The translations under genes and the position numbers were made by a program. The notes beneath the pieces were generated by a model. That model saw only the letters and a program-made list of their open reading frames with translations, did not search any database and was not told where the DNA came from. Positions 36,109 to 45,489 of a DNA stretch of 47,567 nucleotides are shown piece after piece. Within the stretch, counting starts at the first letter, position 1. The number at the start of each line of letters is the position of its first letter. The DNA is from Rickettsia sp. (GTDB lineage Bacteria > Pseudomonadota > Alphaproteobacteria > Rickettsiales > Rickettsiaceae). Location of the stretch: the NCBI GenBank assembly GCA_015657545.1, contig JADHZC010000001.1, forward strand, positions 154,021 through 201,587. Direction: 5' to 3'.

Positions 36109-36135
36109 TATTTATTATATGTTAATTATATAAAA

Positions 36136-36816
36136 GTGTCTCAATCAAAGATCCAACATCTTGCTTTTATTATGGATGGTAATAACAGATGGGGAACCTT
36201 ACATAATAAAAATTACATAGAATCCTATAATGCTGGTGCTATTGTTATCAAAAAGCTTTTACCCTATATTGCAACATTAAGTATCAAATTTACTAGTTTT
36301 TTTGTTTTATCTACAGAAAACTTTGCTAGGCCTCAGAAAATCATTAAATCTATAGTAGATATATTAAATTACTATATCAATCATGATAGTAATTTTTTGT
36401 TTGAACATGATTTTAAAATTATTTTTATAGGAAATTTACAAATATTAGATTCTCAAACTTTAAAAAATATCTCTCATATATCCAATCTTAATCAAAATGC
36501 TTCCAAAGTTGTGATTTTTGCTATCAATTATGGAGGGCAAAATGAAATTCTTGATGCTTGTAATAAAGCATTAGAATTAGATAAAACCAATATTAATAAA
36601 TCTGAGTTACAAAATTTGATGTATTATCCTCAAATGCCTCAAGTGGATCTTCTTATTAGAACTGGAGGAGAATTCCGATTAAGTAATTTTTTGCTTTGGC
36701 ATATGTCATATTCTGAACTTTACTTTACTAAAACATTATGGCCAGATTTTACATGTGAAGATTTATCAATTGCAATTTCAGAATTTAATCAAAGGGTACG
36801 AAAATTTGGCAAATAA
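36136..36816 (+). CDS. uppS: Undecaprenyl diphosphate synthase (cis-prenyltransferase)
   Basis: 226 residues from a GTG codon. LAFIMDGNNRWG contains the catalytic Asp, and STENFARP and INYGGQNEILDACNKA follow. The C-terminal block RTGGEFRLSNFLLWHMSYSE, then WPDF, matches the family (usually RTSGExRxSNFxxWxxxYxE). It extends farnesyl diphosphate to the C55 lipid carrier for cell-wall or polysaccharide assembly. It ends inside the start of cdsA. Confidence 0.94.
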   Translation: MSQSKIQHLAFIMDGNNRWGTLHNKNYIESYNAGAIVIKKLLPYIATLSIKFTSFFVLSTENFARPQKIIKSIVDILNYYINHDSNFLFEHDFKIIFIGNLQILDSQTLKNISHISNLNQNASKVVIFAINYGGQNEILDACNKALELDKTNINKSELQNLMYYPQMPQVDLLIRTGGEFRLSNFLLWHMSYSELYFTKTLWPDFTCEDLSIAISEFNQRVRKFGK

Positions 36817-37495
36817 AGTTGTAAAAAGACTAATTTCATCTGTATTTATATTTTTTATATTTTTTATATCAATTTTTTACATCAAAAATTTATTTAAGTT
36901 GATTGCAATTATCATACATTTATTGATGCTTTATGAATGGTATGCTATGGTCAGAAAAAGAATTTTTTGTAAAGAATTTTGGATAGGATTTGTTTCTATT
37001 TCCTGTTCATTAATATCTGTTATTTATTTATTTACTTATGATCCTGAAGGAAAAATTATTTTTAATTTTATATTTTTGATTTGGGGAGTTGATGTTATTG
37101 CTATGGTCTCAGGTAAAATTTTGAGTAATACAAAAAAATTGGCAATTGTTATTAGTCCTAATAAAACTTGGGCTGGCTTTATAATAGGAGCTTGTTCTTC
37201 AGCATTTTCTATTTGGATGTTGAGTTATTTTTTTAACTTAAACATTAATCATTTCTTTTTTATTAGTGAAAAATATCTTATGATTTTTGCAATCATTCTT
37301 GGTATGTTAGCTCAGATTAGTGATTTATTTGTTTCATATTTTAAAAGAAAATTTTCTATAAAAGATACTGGAAAAATCATACCTGGACATGGAGGAGTAT
37401 TGGATAGATTTGATAGTATTTTATTGACTGCACCTACAGTTAGCATAATTTTAGTTATATTAGAATATTTTAATGGTCATAATATCAGTTTCTAG
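36806..37495 (+). CDS. cdsA: Phosphatidate cytidylyltransferase
   Basis: 229 residues if started at the TTG 36806 (LANKVVKRLISS). An ATG at 36755 is also in frame but would add 17 residues read from within uppS. Several membrane helices precede the C-terminal signature SPNKTWAGFIIGA, then SDLFVSYFKRKFSIKDTGK and IPGHGGVLDRFDS. It makes CDP-diacylglycerol, the precursor of phosphatidylglycerol and phosphatidylethanolamine, from the PlsC product. It overlaps uppS by 11 bp, so translation is coupled. Confidence 0.93.
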   Translation: MANKVVKRLISSVFIFFIFFISIFYIKNLFKLIAIIIHLLMLYEWYAMVRKRIFCKEFWIGFVSISCSLISVIYLFTYDPEGKIIFNFIFLIWGVDVIAMVSGKILSNTKKLAIVISPNKTWAGFIIGACSSAFSIWMLSYFFNLNINHFFFISEKYLMIFAIILGMLAQISDLFVSYFKRKFSIKDTGKIIPGHGGVLDRFDSILLTAPTVSIILVILEYFNGHNISF

Positions 37496-37712
37496 ATTAT
37501 ATTTTTTATTTTATAAAATTTTACTTGATTTTATATATGAATGTAAGTTATAACTAGCTAACTAATTACACTTGTTTTTTATAAAAATGCCTAAGAATTT
37601 ACTTCTTCTTCTTATTTTTCCTGTTATTACAAATATTGCAGCTTAGCTGCTATATATTTTTTTCTTTTCCCCTTTTTTTATTATTAGTTTTTTTTTAATA
37701 GCGGTATCTTTT

Positions 37713-38969
37713 ATGCTACATAATAGAATCATAAATTTTTTTAGTAACAAAAATTTGTTATCTACAACATTTGTATCTTTGATAATTTCTTTATCAATAT
37801 TTGTATTTTACAGTTATCAATATATTTTACGATTATTACCTAACTCTATTAAACCAGATATAGAAACATTATATTTATTAGATGCTAGTCAATTTGCAAA
37901 TTTTGCAGGTTCTTACTATATAGGATATGTTTTATTACATATGCCTCTTGGTTTGCTTATTTCTAGGTTTGGAGGAAAACTTGTTGTACCTATTTCTATG
38001 TTTCTAACTGGAGTAGGGGTTGTGCCAATTTTTCTTGAATATAATTGGTATTTGGTTATTTTGGGTAGATTTTTGAGTGGAATTGGTTCTTCTTGTGCTG
38101 CTGTTGCTGGGTTCCAATTTTTTAGAGAATTTTATCCTGATAAATATTCTCGTATGATTGGGCTTATGATGTTTTTTGGATTATGTACTGCAAAATTTAG
38201 TGAAGAATATTTTTCCTCTTTGGTACTTGATTTTGGATTAAATTATATTTTAAAGATAGTTTTTTTCTTTTCTTGTATTTTATCTTTTTTAACCTATTTT
38301 CTTTTTCCTAATATTTCTAATCAATTGAAAAAAAATGTAAAAGGAAATATTTTGTTGGATTTAAAAAATATATTATTTAATCCTAAAGTTATTAGCTTAA
38401 GCTTATGTGCAGCTCTTATGGTAGGTTCTTTAGAAGGCTTTAGTGATGCATGGGGAAGTGCTTTTCTTATGAACGTATATAATTTAGATAAGACATTTTC
38501 AGATTATCTTGTTTCTTATGTGTTCATTGGGATGGCTTTAGGAACTTTAGTTTTGCCTTATTTAGCAGATAAATTTAAATTTTGGTATAATATCACTTTA
38601 TTTTCTTGCATTGGTATGTTTTTACCCTTTGCTCTTTTATTAAGACAGTGTTTTGATATTGCATATTTGCAGTATATATTCTTTATTATAGGCTTTTTCT
38701 GTGCTTATCAGGCTGTTACTGTACCAATGGTAGCGAGTTACGTAGATCTATCAAAATCTGGCGTAGCTTCTACTTTAGTTAATATGATAGTAATGTTTTT
38801 TGGAACTATTTTTCATAAGATTATAGGATATCTTATCAAATATTATTCTATGAAAGGTTATTCTATGAGTGCAGTTTATATTATAGGAGTGTCTGTTGTT
38901 CCTTTAGCTCTTTTTATTGCTTTTGTAACTATGTTAATTTTAAAAAAATTTTGGAAAATAAAACATTAG
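37713..38969 (+). CDS. Major facilitator superfamily transporter
   Basis: 418 residues with about 12 hydrophobic helices. The MFS loop 2-3 motif is seen as MPLGLLISRFGGKLVVP (variant of GxLaDrxGrR), followed by a VILGRFLSGIGSSCAAVAG helix 4 motif. The family resembles nutrient or metabolite importers common in Rickettsiales, but the substrate cannot be told from sequence. It is preceded by a 217-bp gap, so probably has its own promoter. Confidence 0.85.
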   Translation: MLHNRIINFFSNKNLLSTTFVSLIISLSIFVFYSYQYILRLLPNSIKPDIETLYLLDASQFANFAGSYYIGYVLLHMPLGLLISRFGGKLVVPISMFLTGVGVVPIFLEYNWYLVILGRFLSGIGSSCAAVAGFQFFREFYPDKYSRMIGLMMFFGLCTAKFSEEYFSSLVLDFGLNYILKIVFFFSCILSFLTYFLFPNISNQLKKNVKGNILLDLKNILFNPKVISLSLCAALMVGSLEGFSDAWGSAFLMNVYNLDKTFSDYLVSYVFIGMALGTLVLPYLADKFKFWYNITLFSCIGMFLPFALLLRQCFDIAYLQYIFFIIGFFCAYQAVTVPMVASYVDLSKSGVASTLVNMIVMFFGTIFHKIIGYLIKYYSMKGYSMSAVYIIGVSVVPLALFIAFVTMLILKKFWKIKH

Positions 38970-40132
38970 TATTTTAAAAAATAAAATATAATTTATTTTT
39001 TTACCTATCGCAAAAGATGCATTATATAATTGATCTCCTTAGAATAAGGTTAAGGGATGTAATCTCTGAATTAGTTGCTCTAAAAAATGTTATATAATGT
39101 TATATTAGCTATTCAAAAACCAATTAAATTGACGTAATATTTTTCTGAATAGCTAATAGAAACTGAAGAGTTAATAGATTCTCTAGATTATGAAGGGTTT
39201 CTATATTGTTATTTAGAAATATTTTAAAGATTTATACAGCTAAAGAAAGGGGTGTAAAAATCTTCTATAAGACTGAAAATGATTCTTGATTTTTATAAAC
39301 AAAGCGACAGTATTTGAAATTTAATATCTTTTAGTAAAATTTTAATTTTAGCAATTTCGATTAACTATAAAATATTTTTTATTTAAAATTAAAAAATTTC
39401 TTCTAAAAATTTTGATAAAGATTTTCTTAAAATCATTAATAATATTAGACATAAAGAAATTTAAAAGAATTATTCAATAAAGCGGTGTTTCGTTAAATCC
39501 AGATAAAATAAACTAATATTATAGCAAAAATGCTAAAATTAAATAAATATGATCTAGAATTGACTCTTCTTTGAATATATAGAAATTTTTGTAACATAAT
39601 TTAACATAGAAACTTTATTACCCAAATACAAATGAAAGAGTTATAAAATTAAATCAGGTTCTTACTAATTCTAAAATATATTATTTGTCAAAACATAATT
39701 ATATGTGCAATATTTATAATTGTTAATTGAAATTATTTATAAAAATCTTTTAATAAGAGATTATTAGTTATAATGCTAAAATTTTTACCTTTTAAGGAGA
39801 AAGATGATTTGTAATAGACAAATTTACTTTTGGATTATGTTACTTAATGATAAAAGCTCATTTTTAGAAATGAATTATTATAATGTTAAATGCAAAAATT
39901 CCAGAGCTTTAGGATAGTGGTTCACTTATTTAGTGTAATGTAAAACGAAAATAATAAAATTTTACTTTCTTTACTTTTGATATAAATAGTGAAAAATTTT
40001 AGAATCTAATTATATTATTCTTTATATCTAATAAAATTATTTAGTAATTTAGAAATTCTATAACAAATCTTCTGAGTTTAAAGAAAAATTCTTATGTTTT
40101 AAGATATATGAACGATAATTCATAAATTTGGA
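38970..40132. other. Long non-coding gap (1.16 kb)
   Basis: No credible frame on either strand. The only notable structure is a hairpin at 39105-39156. The rest is AT-rich and does not match the TnpB or conjugation remnants found elsewhere. It may be the ghost of a gene too far decayed to name. Confidence 0.4.
39105..39156. repeat. 11-bp perfect inverted repeat (hairpin)
   Basis: TTAGCTATTCA (39105-39115) and TGAATAGCTAA (39146-39156) are perfect complements with a 30-bp loop. Adding AAAA/TTTT with a 1-base bulge extends the stem. There is no gene within 130 bp upstream except the MFS stop. Confidence 0.7.
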
Positions 40133-40663
40133 TTACCGTTGTTTTGTAAAGAGTAAAGAATTTAATTTGAAGCAAAATAATACAGCGATTGCTTTATAGC
40201 AAGCTGTAGGAATAAATTTCAATGCTCCTTCATATAAAGCGAGTTTTATAGAGGGAATGTAAAAAATTCTTAAAAAAGCTACAGCTATTGAAAATAAAAC
40301 TAAGTTAGATACCAAAAGCATTATGAATTGAGAAAAGAATTTTTCTTTAGGCATATAGTGTTTTACCAATTGAATGGAGCATATAAAGGGTACAAATCCT
40401 AATAAATAGCCAGTAGAAGGGGACATTGCAACCAAAAGTGGAAATCTATCTAATGCTATATGCATCAAAACTATTATTAGAGACTCTTTGAGTCTAGTAC
40501 AATAACCTATTCCCATTAATGCTATAGTTTGAAAAGTGATCGGTACTAAACCATATTCAATCCTTATTTTAGAAGAAATATTTAAGCATATATAAAAACT
40601 TATAATGGTAATTAAGTTATTTTTTTTTATAAAAGAATAAATTTCTGAATGAAACGTTTGCAT
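40133..40663 (-). CDS. bioY: Biotin transporter substrate-binding subunit BioY
   Basis: 176 residues with about six membrane helices. It has the BioY pattern: VPITFQTIALMGIGYC (BioY: VPxTxQTxxV), a DRFPLLVAMSPSTGYLLGFV loop (family: G...P.GYL.G), and FIPTACYKAIAV at the end (family: .PGDLLKA). BioY is the S component of the biotin ECF importer. The host-dependent lifestyle fits biotin import. It lies 11 bp downstream of the PCu(A)C gene on the same strand. Confidence 0.85.
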   Translation of the reverse strand: MQTFHSEIYSFIKKNNLITIISFYICLNISSKIRIEYGLVPITFQTIALMGIGYCTRLKESLIIVLMHIALDRFPLLVAMSPSTGYLLGFVPFICSIQLVKHYMPKEKFFSQFIMLLVSNLVLFSIAVAFLRIFYIPSIKLALYEGALKFIPTACYKAIAVLFCFKLNSLLFTKQR

Positions 40664-40674
40664 AAAATTTAATA

Positions 40675-41580
40675 TTATTTATTGTTAACTTTTCTATTAG
40701 GTATAACACATTCAACTTTAGTGTTTTTCCCGTTAGAAAAATATAAAGTCAAATCAAATTTATCTCCAGCTACAAGTTTTTTCTTAAGATTAAGAGCCAT
40801 TACATGAGTACCTCCAGGCTTTAACTCAATAGAAGAATTTTTAGGAATAACTAAACTATCAACAGTTCTCATTCTGCTAATTCCATTCTCATCTACAAAG
40901 CTATCATGTAACTCTACCCTATCAGATATAGATTCAGCAGATGCTGATTTAATTATTATGTCATTTTTTTTAGAATTATTAAAAATTTTAAAATATATAG
41001 CCGTATTCTTATTTTTACCCATTGTTGGTCTTGCCCATACATTTTCTATTACAAATGGTTTATTTGAGAAAATGTTTTTGATATCTTCAAATTTTTTTAC
41101 TAAGATGCTTTTTTCTGTTGGATGTATTATTTTTTCATCATTCGTTTTGCACTTATCATCACTGATACTAGTATTAGAATTGGACTTATTAGACTCTTGT
41201 TGTGTATTTCTATTTTGATCGCTTGTTTTAAATTCAGATTTATTTGAAATTTCTGCATTAGGATCACCGCTATTGTTCTTTATTTCTGAATTCATTGTAA
41301 AATCTGATCTAGGTAAAACATCATTTTTTACAGTAATTTCTGATTCGCCTTTCTTAAAAACATCTAAACTAGGAGACTGGCTAGAATTAGTCGTATCATA
41401 TTTATCTTTATTATTAAGTTTATCATTATTATGAATTTTTGTTTTATTAAAAGTATTATTTTTTGAATTACTTGTATCAGATTGTTTATTAGCTATTTCA
41501 CTTATTTCAACATTTTTTGCGTATGTTATAGTCATTAAAAATATTGAGCAAATTGTCATCAAAATTTTGTAGAAATGCAT
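40675..41580 (-). CDS. Secreted PCu(A)C copper-chaperone protein with long low-complexity linker
   Basis: 301 residues. The signal peptide is residues 1-21 (ending TYA). Residues about 22-160 are a low-complexity stretch rich in Asn, Ser, Lys, Asp and Thr. The C-terminal domain (about 180-295) is PCu(A)C: VENVWARPT, IYFKIFNNSKK, then the metal motif H-D (ELHDSF), M (SRMRTV) and H-V-M (GGTHVMAL), matching H-x(n)-M-x(n)-H-x-M. PCu(A)C proteins deliver copper to cytochrome oxidase in the periplasm. Normal members are about 150 residues, so the linker is unusual. Confidence 0.8.
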   Translation of the reverse strand: MHFYKILMTICSIFLMTITYAKNVEISEIANKQSDTSNSKNNTFNKTKIHNNDKLNNKDKYDTTNSSQSPSLDVFKKGESEITVKNDVLPRSDFTMNSEIKNNSGDPNAEISNKSEFKTSDQNRNTQQESNKSNSNTSISDDKCKTNDEKIIHPTEKSILVKKFEDIKNIFSNKPFVIENVWARPTMGKNKNTAIYFKIFNNSKKNDIIIKSASAESISDRVELHDSFVDENGISRMRTVDSLVIPKNSSIELKPGGTHVMALNLKKKLVAGDKFDLTLYFSNGKNTKVECVIPNRKVNNK

Positions 41581-41910
41581 ATTTAAGTCCTCAAAATAAT
41601 TTATAATAATACGAAAATATTATACTAAACATTAGGGTTGATGCAAGAAAAAATAATATTTTATCTATTTTGTTCTTTAAACATGAGTGACAAATACATA
41701 TATAAAATTAATTTTATATATGTAAAAAATCGTTAATACCATCAAATGGTAAAGAATAGAAGAATTTATCATTTTATCACATCTTTTTGACTATTTAAAG
41801 CAGCAAACTCTTTATAATTAAAGTCTTTTTTAGTTGTTTCTCTTGTTTTTATTTTAAATAATGTGAGTCTAGGCTGATATAAACAGAAAAATAATCACAA
41901 AAATAATTTA
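41581..41910. other. Intergenic gap between recR and the PCu(A)C gene
   Basis: AT-rich, with no frame. It should contain the promoter for the PCu(A)C-bioY pair and the 3' flank of recR; no single promoter stands out. The repeat adjoining recR is listed separately. Confidence 0.3.
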
Positions 41911-41970
41911 CATTAAATCACATTAAATCACATTAAATCACATTTAATTTACATTAAATCACATTAAATA
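41911..41970. repeat. 10-bp tandem repeat at the recR stop codon
   Basis: Three exact units of CATTAAATCA (41911-41940) are followed by a degenerate unit and then further copies of ACATTAAATC/ACATTAAATA, reaching into the last codons of recR. On the recR strand the unit reads TGATTTAATG, and the recR stop TGA (41959-41961) is part of this repeat. Confidence 0.9.
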
Positions 41971-42570
41971 TCTTTTTGATAAAGCAGCTGATACTGTACC
42001 TTCATCTAAGTAATCTAATTCTCCTCCAAATGGTATTCCGTTAGCTAATCTTGAAGTTTTTATTTTATGATCTTTAAAAAATTCTGTGATAAAATATGCT
42101 GTTGTTTGTCCTTCTAAAGTAGCATTTGTGGCTATTATTATTTCATCTACTTGGCTTTCTTTACATCTTTTTAATAATCTGTCTAATCCAAGTCTGTTGT
42201 AATCCATATTATCTGTTTTTTTAGAATTTATTCCTAATACATGATATGTACCTGAAAAAATTTCACTTCTCTCTAATGCCCAAAGTTCAGCGACTGTTTC
42301 TACTATAGCAATAATTGACTTATCTCTGTTATTGGAACTGCAAATTTTACATAAAGAATTTTCAGAAATATTATTACAAATTTCACAAATTCTCACATTC
42401 AAAAATACTAAATTTAACGCTTCTAATATAGATTTCATTCTAACTTCCTTATCAGATAATAGATGCAAAATTATTCTTCTTGCTGATCTTGTTCCAAGAC
42501 CAGGCAATTTGGAAAACATAAAGATTAATTTTTCTATTATATCAAGATCATTAGAATATTTTTCTAACAT
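41959..42570 (-). CDS. recR: Recombination mediator protein RecR
   Basis: 203 residues. It has the helix-hairpin-helix segment [17 protein letters not shown], the zinc finger [16 protein letters not shown], the Toprim domain with [17 protein letters not shown], and [17 protein letters not shown] near the end. It works with RecF/RecO to load RecA at gaps. It ends the dnaX-ybaB-recR operon, 11 bp after ybaB. The last codons run into a 10-bp tandem repeat. Confidence 0.95.
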   Translation of the reverse strand: MLEKYSNDLDIIEKLIFMFSKLPGLGTRSARRIILHLLSDKEVRMKSILEALNLVFLNVRICEICNNISENSLCKICSSNNRDKSIIAIVETVAELWALERSEIFSGTYHVLGINSKKTDNMDYNRLGLDRLLKRCKESQVDEIIIATNATLEGQTTAYFITEFFKDHKIKTSRLANGIPFGGELDYLDEGTVSAALSKRYLM

Positions 42571-42581
42571 TTTATTATTTA

Positions 42582-42908
42582 TTATTTCAGATTTGGAATT
42601 GTAAAATTGTTTAATCCTGGAATATCTCCTATCGTATTTCCAAAATATTCTTTATATTCTTTATCTAATTTTCCTTGAGCGTTATTTATAGCTGCGATTA
42701 ATAAATCTACTAACACAGGTTTTTCTTCTTTAGATAATACGGTATCAGAAATTTCTATTGATAATATTTCTTTATTACCTTTGATTTTAACAGATATCAA
42801 ACCAGCTCCTGCTTGGCCTTCAAATATCTTTTTTTGAAAATTTTCTTGTAGATTTGAAAATTTTTCTTTTAAATCTAGTCCTTGTTTAAAAAAACTTCCT
42901 AAATTCAT
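42582..42908 (-). CDS. ybaB: YbaB/EbfC nucleoid-associated protein
   Basis: 108 residues. The YbaB pattern is a helical N-terminal part, then [20 protein letters not shown] (family: GgGlVkVtvnG), [20 protein letters not shown] and [20 protein letters not shown], then a short PGLNNF tail. It binds DNA as a dimer. Position between dnaX and recR is the standard arrangement. Confidence 0.9.
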   Translation of the reverse strand: MNLGSFFKQGLDLKEKFSNLQENFQKKIFEGQAGAGLISVKIKGNKEILSIEISDTVLSKEEKPVLVDLLIAAINNAQGKLDKEYKEYFGNTIGDIPGLNNFTIPNLK

Positions 42909-42943
42909 GACGAATATACCTTATAATAAGTTAAATATTTAAT

Positions 42944-44494
42944 TTAATTTTTTTCTAAAATTATATCTGATATCTCTACATCATCAAATTCTTTTTTTAA
43001 AAGTTGAAAATTTTCATCTTTATGGAATATTTCTTGTATAATTTTAGATTTTAAATTTTCTATATTATTTTTTTTAATGAAATTTATTTGCAATTGAGAT
43101 GATTGATTGAATTTTTTGAATAAATCTTTTATTTCAGTTAATTTACTGTTCTCATTCATTGCTTCATAGGAAGATTTTTGGTATAAATCAAGATTTGTAG
43201 AAATATGCAAAATATTGCCTTCTAGAGAAAATTCCATGTTATTTAATAATGAATAATATATTTCAAATTCTTTTCGGGAATGTACGAACTTTATAAAATT
43301 TATAATTATATTATTTTCAGAAAGGTAATTTTCTATGTAGGAGGTTTTTGTGTCTTGATCTTTTAAGGGCTGAGTATTAGATATCTCAGGTAAAGAAATT
43401 GAAAATATAGATTTTATTATGTTCATTTCTAGAAATAATAAAATATTATGAGATTTCTCTAATTCATTTAATGATTGACTGAAAATTTGCCATAAAATGC
43501 TCAATTTTTCATTAGTTATCTTTTGAGATAAGGCAGTAATTTCTGTTTGGTAATCTTTATATAAAATATTGTTATATTCTTTTATCATTTTAAATTTTAT
43601 TATTTCAGCTATAAAGTCTGATAAAGATGATAAAAAAATATTTATGCTATTGGATTTTATATATATAGTTTTTACTAATTCAATAGCTTCTTTGCTATTT
43701 TTTTGTTCTATCAAATTTAGTAATTTTATAAGTGTTGATGTAGATTCTATTCCCATTACAGTGGTTACATCCTTAGCCAAAATCTTATTAGTATTTTGAA
43801 AATTGGCAATTTGCTCTAAATAAATCACGGCTAACCTTCCAGATCCGTTTGATTTGCTGGATAATATTTCCAATGCCTGGTCTTCTATTTCAATCTTTTC
43901 TTGCTCTACTATATCTAAAATTAGTTCTTTTGTTTGAGTGTATGTTAATTTTTCTAATTCATAAATATTACATCTTGATACAATTGTATCAGGAATTTTA
44001 TTAATTTCTGTAGTAGCAAAAACAAATATTACATATTCTGGAGGCTCTTCTATTATCTTTAAAAGAGCATTAAATGCATTTTTAGACAACATATGTACTT
44101 CATCTACTATAAATACCTTATATTTTGCAGCTATAGGTAAAAATTCTGTATTTGAAATAATGTCTCTTATATCATCTACTCCTGTTTTGCTAGCAGCATC
44201 AAATTCAAAAACATCTGGATGATTTGATTTTGCAATAGAATTACAATTTTTACAAATATTACAAGGTAACAATATATTTTCTTCACTAGTACTATTAGGA
44301 CAATTTAAAGTTTTAGCTAAAATTCTAGCCACAGTAGTTTTACCAACTCCACTACTGCCAGTAAATATGTAAGAATGATATATTTTGCCTTCAATGAAGG
44401 AATTAGAAAGTGATTTTTTTAAAATATTATGCCCTTTTAACTCTTTGAAGGATTTTGGTCTATATTTTTGTGTGAAATTTTTATAGTTGTTCAT
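42944..44494 (-). CDS. dnaX: DNA polymerase III subunit gamma/tau
   Basis: 516 residues from the ATG at 44494; the frame begins 10 codons earlier at a TTG. YRPKSFKELKGH, Walker A GSSGVGKTTVARIL, zinc-binding CNICKNC with an upstream Cys, Walker B IVDEVHMLSKNAFNALLKIIEEPPE, and the sensor region VSRCNIYELEKL identify the clamp-loader ATPase. Tau-type C-terminal regions are longer in enteric bacteria; this one is compact. It is the first gene of the dnaX-ybaB-recR operon. Confidence 0.94.
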   Translation of the reverse strand: MNNYKNFTQKYRPKSFKELKGHNILKKSLSNSFIEGKIYHSYIFTGSSGVGKTTVARILAKTLNCPNSTSEENILLPCNICKNCNSIAKSNHPDVFEFDAASKTGVDDIRDIISNTEFLPIAAKYKVFIVDEVHMLSKNAFNALLKIIEEPPEYVIFVFATTEINKIPDTIVSRCNIYELEKLTYTQTKELILDIVEQEKIEIEDQALEILSSKSNGSGRLAVIYLEQIANFQNTNKILAKDVTTVMGIESTSTLIKLLNLIEQKNSKEAIELVKTIYIKSNSINIFLSSLSDFIAEIIKFKMIKEYNNILYKDYQTEITALSQKITNEKLSILWQIFSQSLNELEKSHNILLFLEMNIIKSIFSISLPEISNTQPLKDQDTKTSYIENYLSENNIIINFIKFVHSRKEFEIYYSLLNNMEFSLEGNILHISTNLDLYQKSSYEAMNENSKLTEIKDLFKKFNQSSQLQINFIKKNNIENLKSKIIQEIFHKDENFQLLKKEFDDVEISDIILEKN

Positions 44495-44659
44495 ATTAAA
44501 AATTTTCCCTAATGTTGCTAACAATAGACCTATGAATTTTATTTTGGCTGCTTTTTCTCAAATCTGACCTATTGAACAAAATTCTATACCCTAAAGTTAG
44601 CAAGCTAGAAGATAATATTTTTTTCTGTTTTGTACAAGTAAAAATTTATAGATTTTTGT

Positions 44660-45325
44660 TTATCTATAAAAATTTTTTAAATCTTTTTTATTTAGTCTCT
44701 TCGGAGGACCAAATCTATCTGGATTTTTGATAAAGAATAATTCTTTATCAGCGAAGTTAATTTTTTGAACTTTGGTAAAATTAGTAAAAATTTCATTTTC
44801 ATATTCTTTTATTTCTAAAGTTTTTAGCTCTTTTGATTTTATATCAAATGCTAATTTCACAGATGTTTGTAATTTTTTGTTAAAAATTTCAAATATTTCC
44901 AAAGATTTTTTTAATCTATGTTTTTTTATTGTAAAATTTTTTGTAAATTCTTTATAATCTCTTAAAAAAAATATATTTGAATATTCTTCTCCTCTTAATC
45001 TTAAAACGCTGTCCATATCATAATCATAAATTGATACATTATATTCGTTTCCTACTATTAAAAAAGATGCTGGATAGTAATAGTTAACTCTAAAATTTTT
45101 GCCATTTGATATTAGCATTGTGCCAGTATAACTTTTATTTTCATTAGAGTCTGTTTGGATAAAATCCATTGCAACATTTTGTGAATTTAATAAAAAAGTT
45201 AGCATTTTGTTGAAAATTTGCTCTTCGTTATTAGCAAATATTTTTTTTTCTCCATTCAAAAATGTTAGTGAAAATATTAGGAGCAAAAAATATTTTAATA
45301 ATTTTATTTTATATAACAATTTCAT
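44660..45325 (-). CDS. lolA: Outer-membrane lipoprotein carrier protein LolA
   Basis: 221 residues. The N-terminal hydrophobic signal is about 31 residues (LKYFLLLIFSLTFL ... KKIFA). After it the LolA pattern appears: MDFIQTDSNENKSYTGTMLI (family FxQ...G.l.l..p...rw), FRVNYYYPASFLIVGN, SIYDYDMDSV, and a C-terminal LKTLEIKEYENEIFTNF, then INFADKELFFI. It ferries lipoproteins across the periplasm to LolB. It lies 166 bp upstream of dnaX. Confidence 0.83.
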   Translation of the reverse strand: MKLLYKIKLLKYFLLLIFSLTFLNGEKKIFANNEEQIFNKMLTFLLNSQNVAMDFIQTDSNENKSYTGTMLISNGKNFRVNYYYPASFLIVGNEYNVSIYDYDMDSVLRLRGEEYSNIFFLRDYKEFTKNFTIKKHRLKKSLEIFEIFNKKLQTSVKLAFDIKSKELKTLEIKEYENEIFTNFTKVQKINFADKELFFIKNPDRFGPPKRLNKKDLKNFYR

Positions 45326-45489
45326 TTTTTTAAAAATTGCTTAATTTTTATTTTTTTAATAAATGTTAAATTACCATTTAAAGCATAATATTTCTATATG
45401 TATTTTAATATTATTTTTGATAAATCTTGTTTAGATTAGTTATAGCATTTATAATGAGTTTTTTGTTAAATCAGTCATTATATATTAAT

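Noticed and set aside
36755..36805. ATG 36755 as the cdsA start
   Set aside because: It would add 17 residues that read through the conserved end of uppS; the TTG at 36806 gives a more typical CdsA N-terminus, although this is not certain.
41911..41970. CRISPR-like array
   Set aside because: The unit is only 10 bp with no spacers and the repeats abut, so it is a simple tandem repeat.
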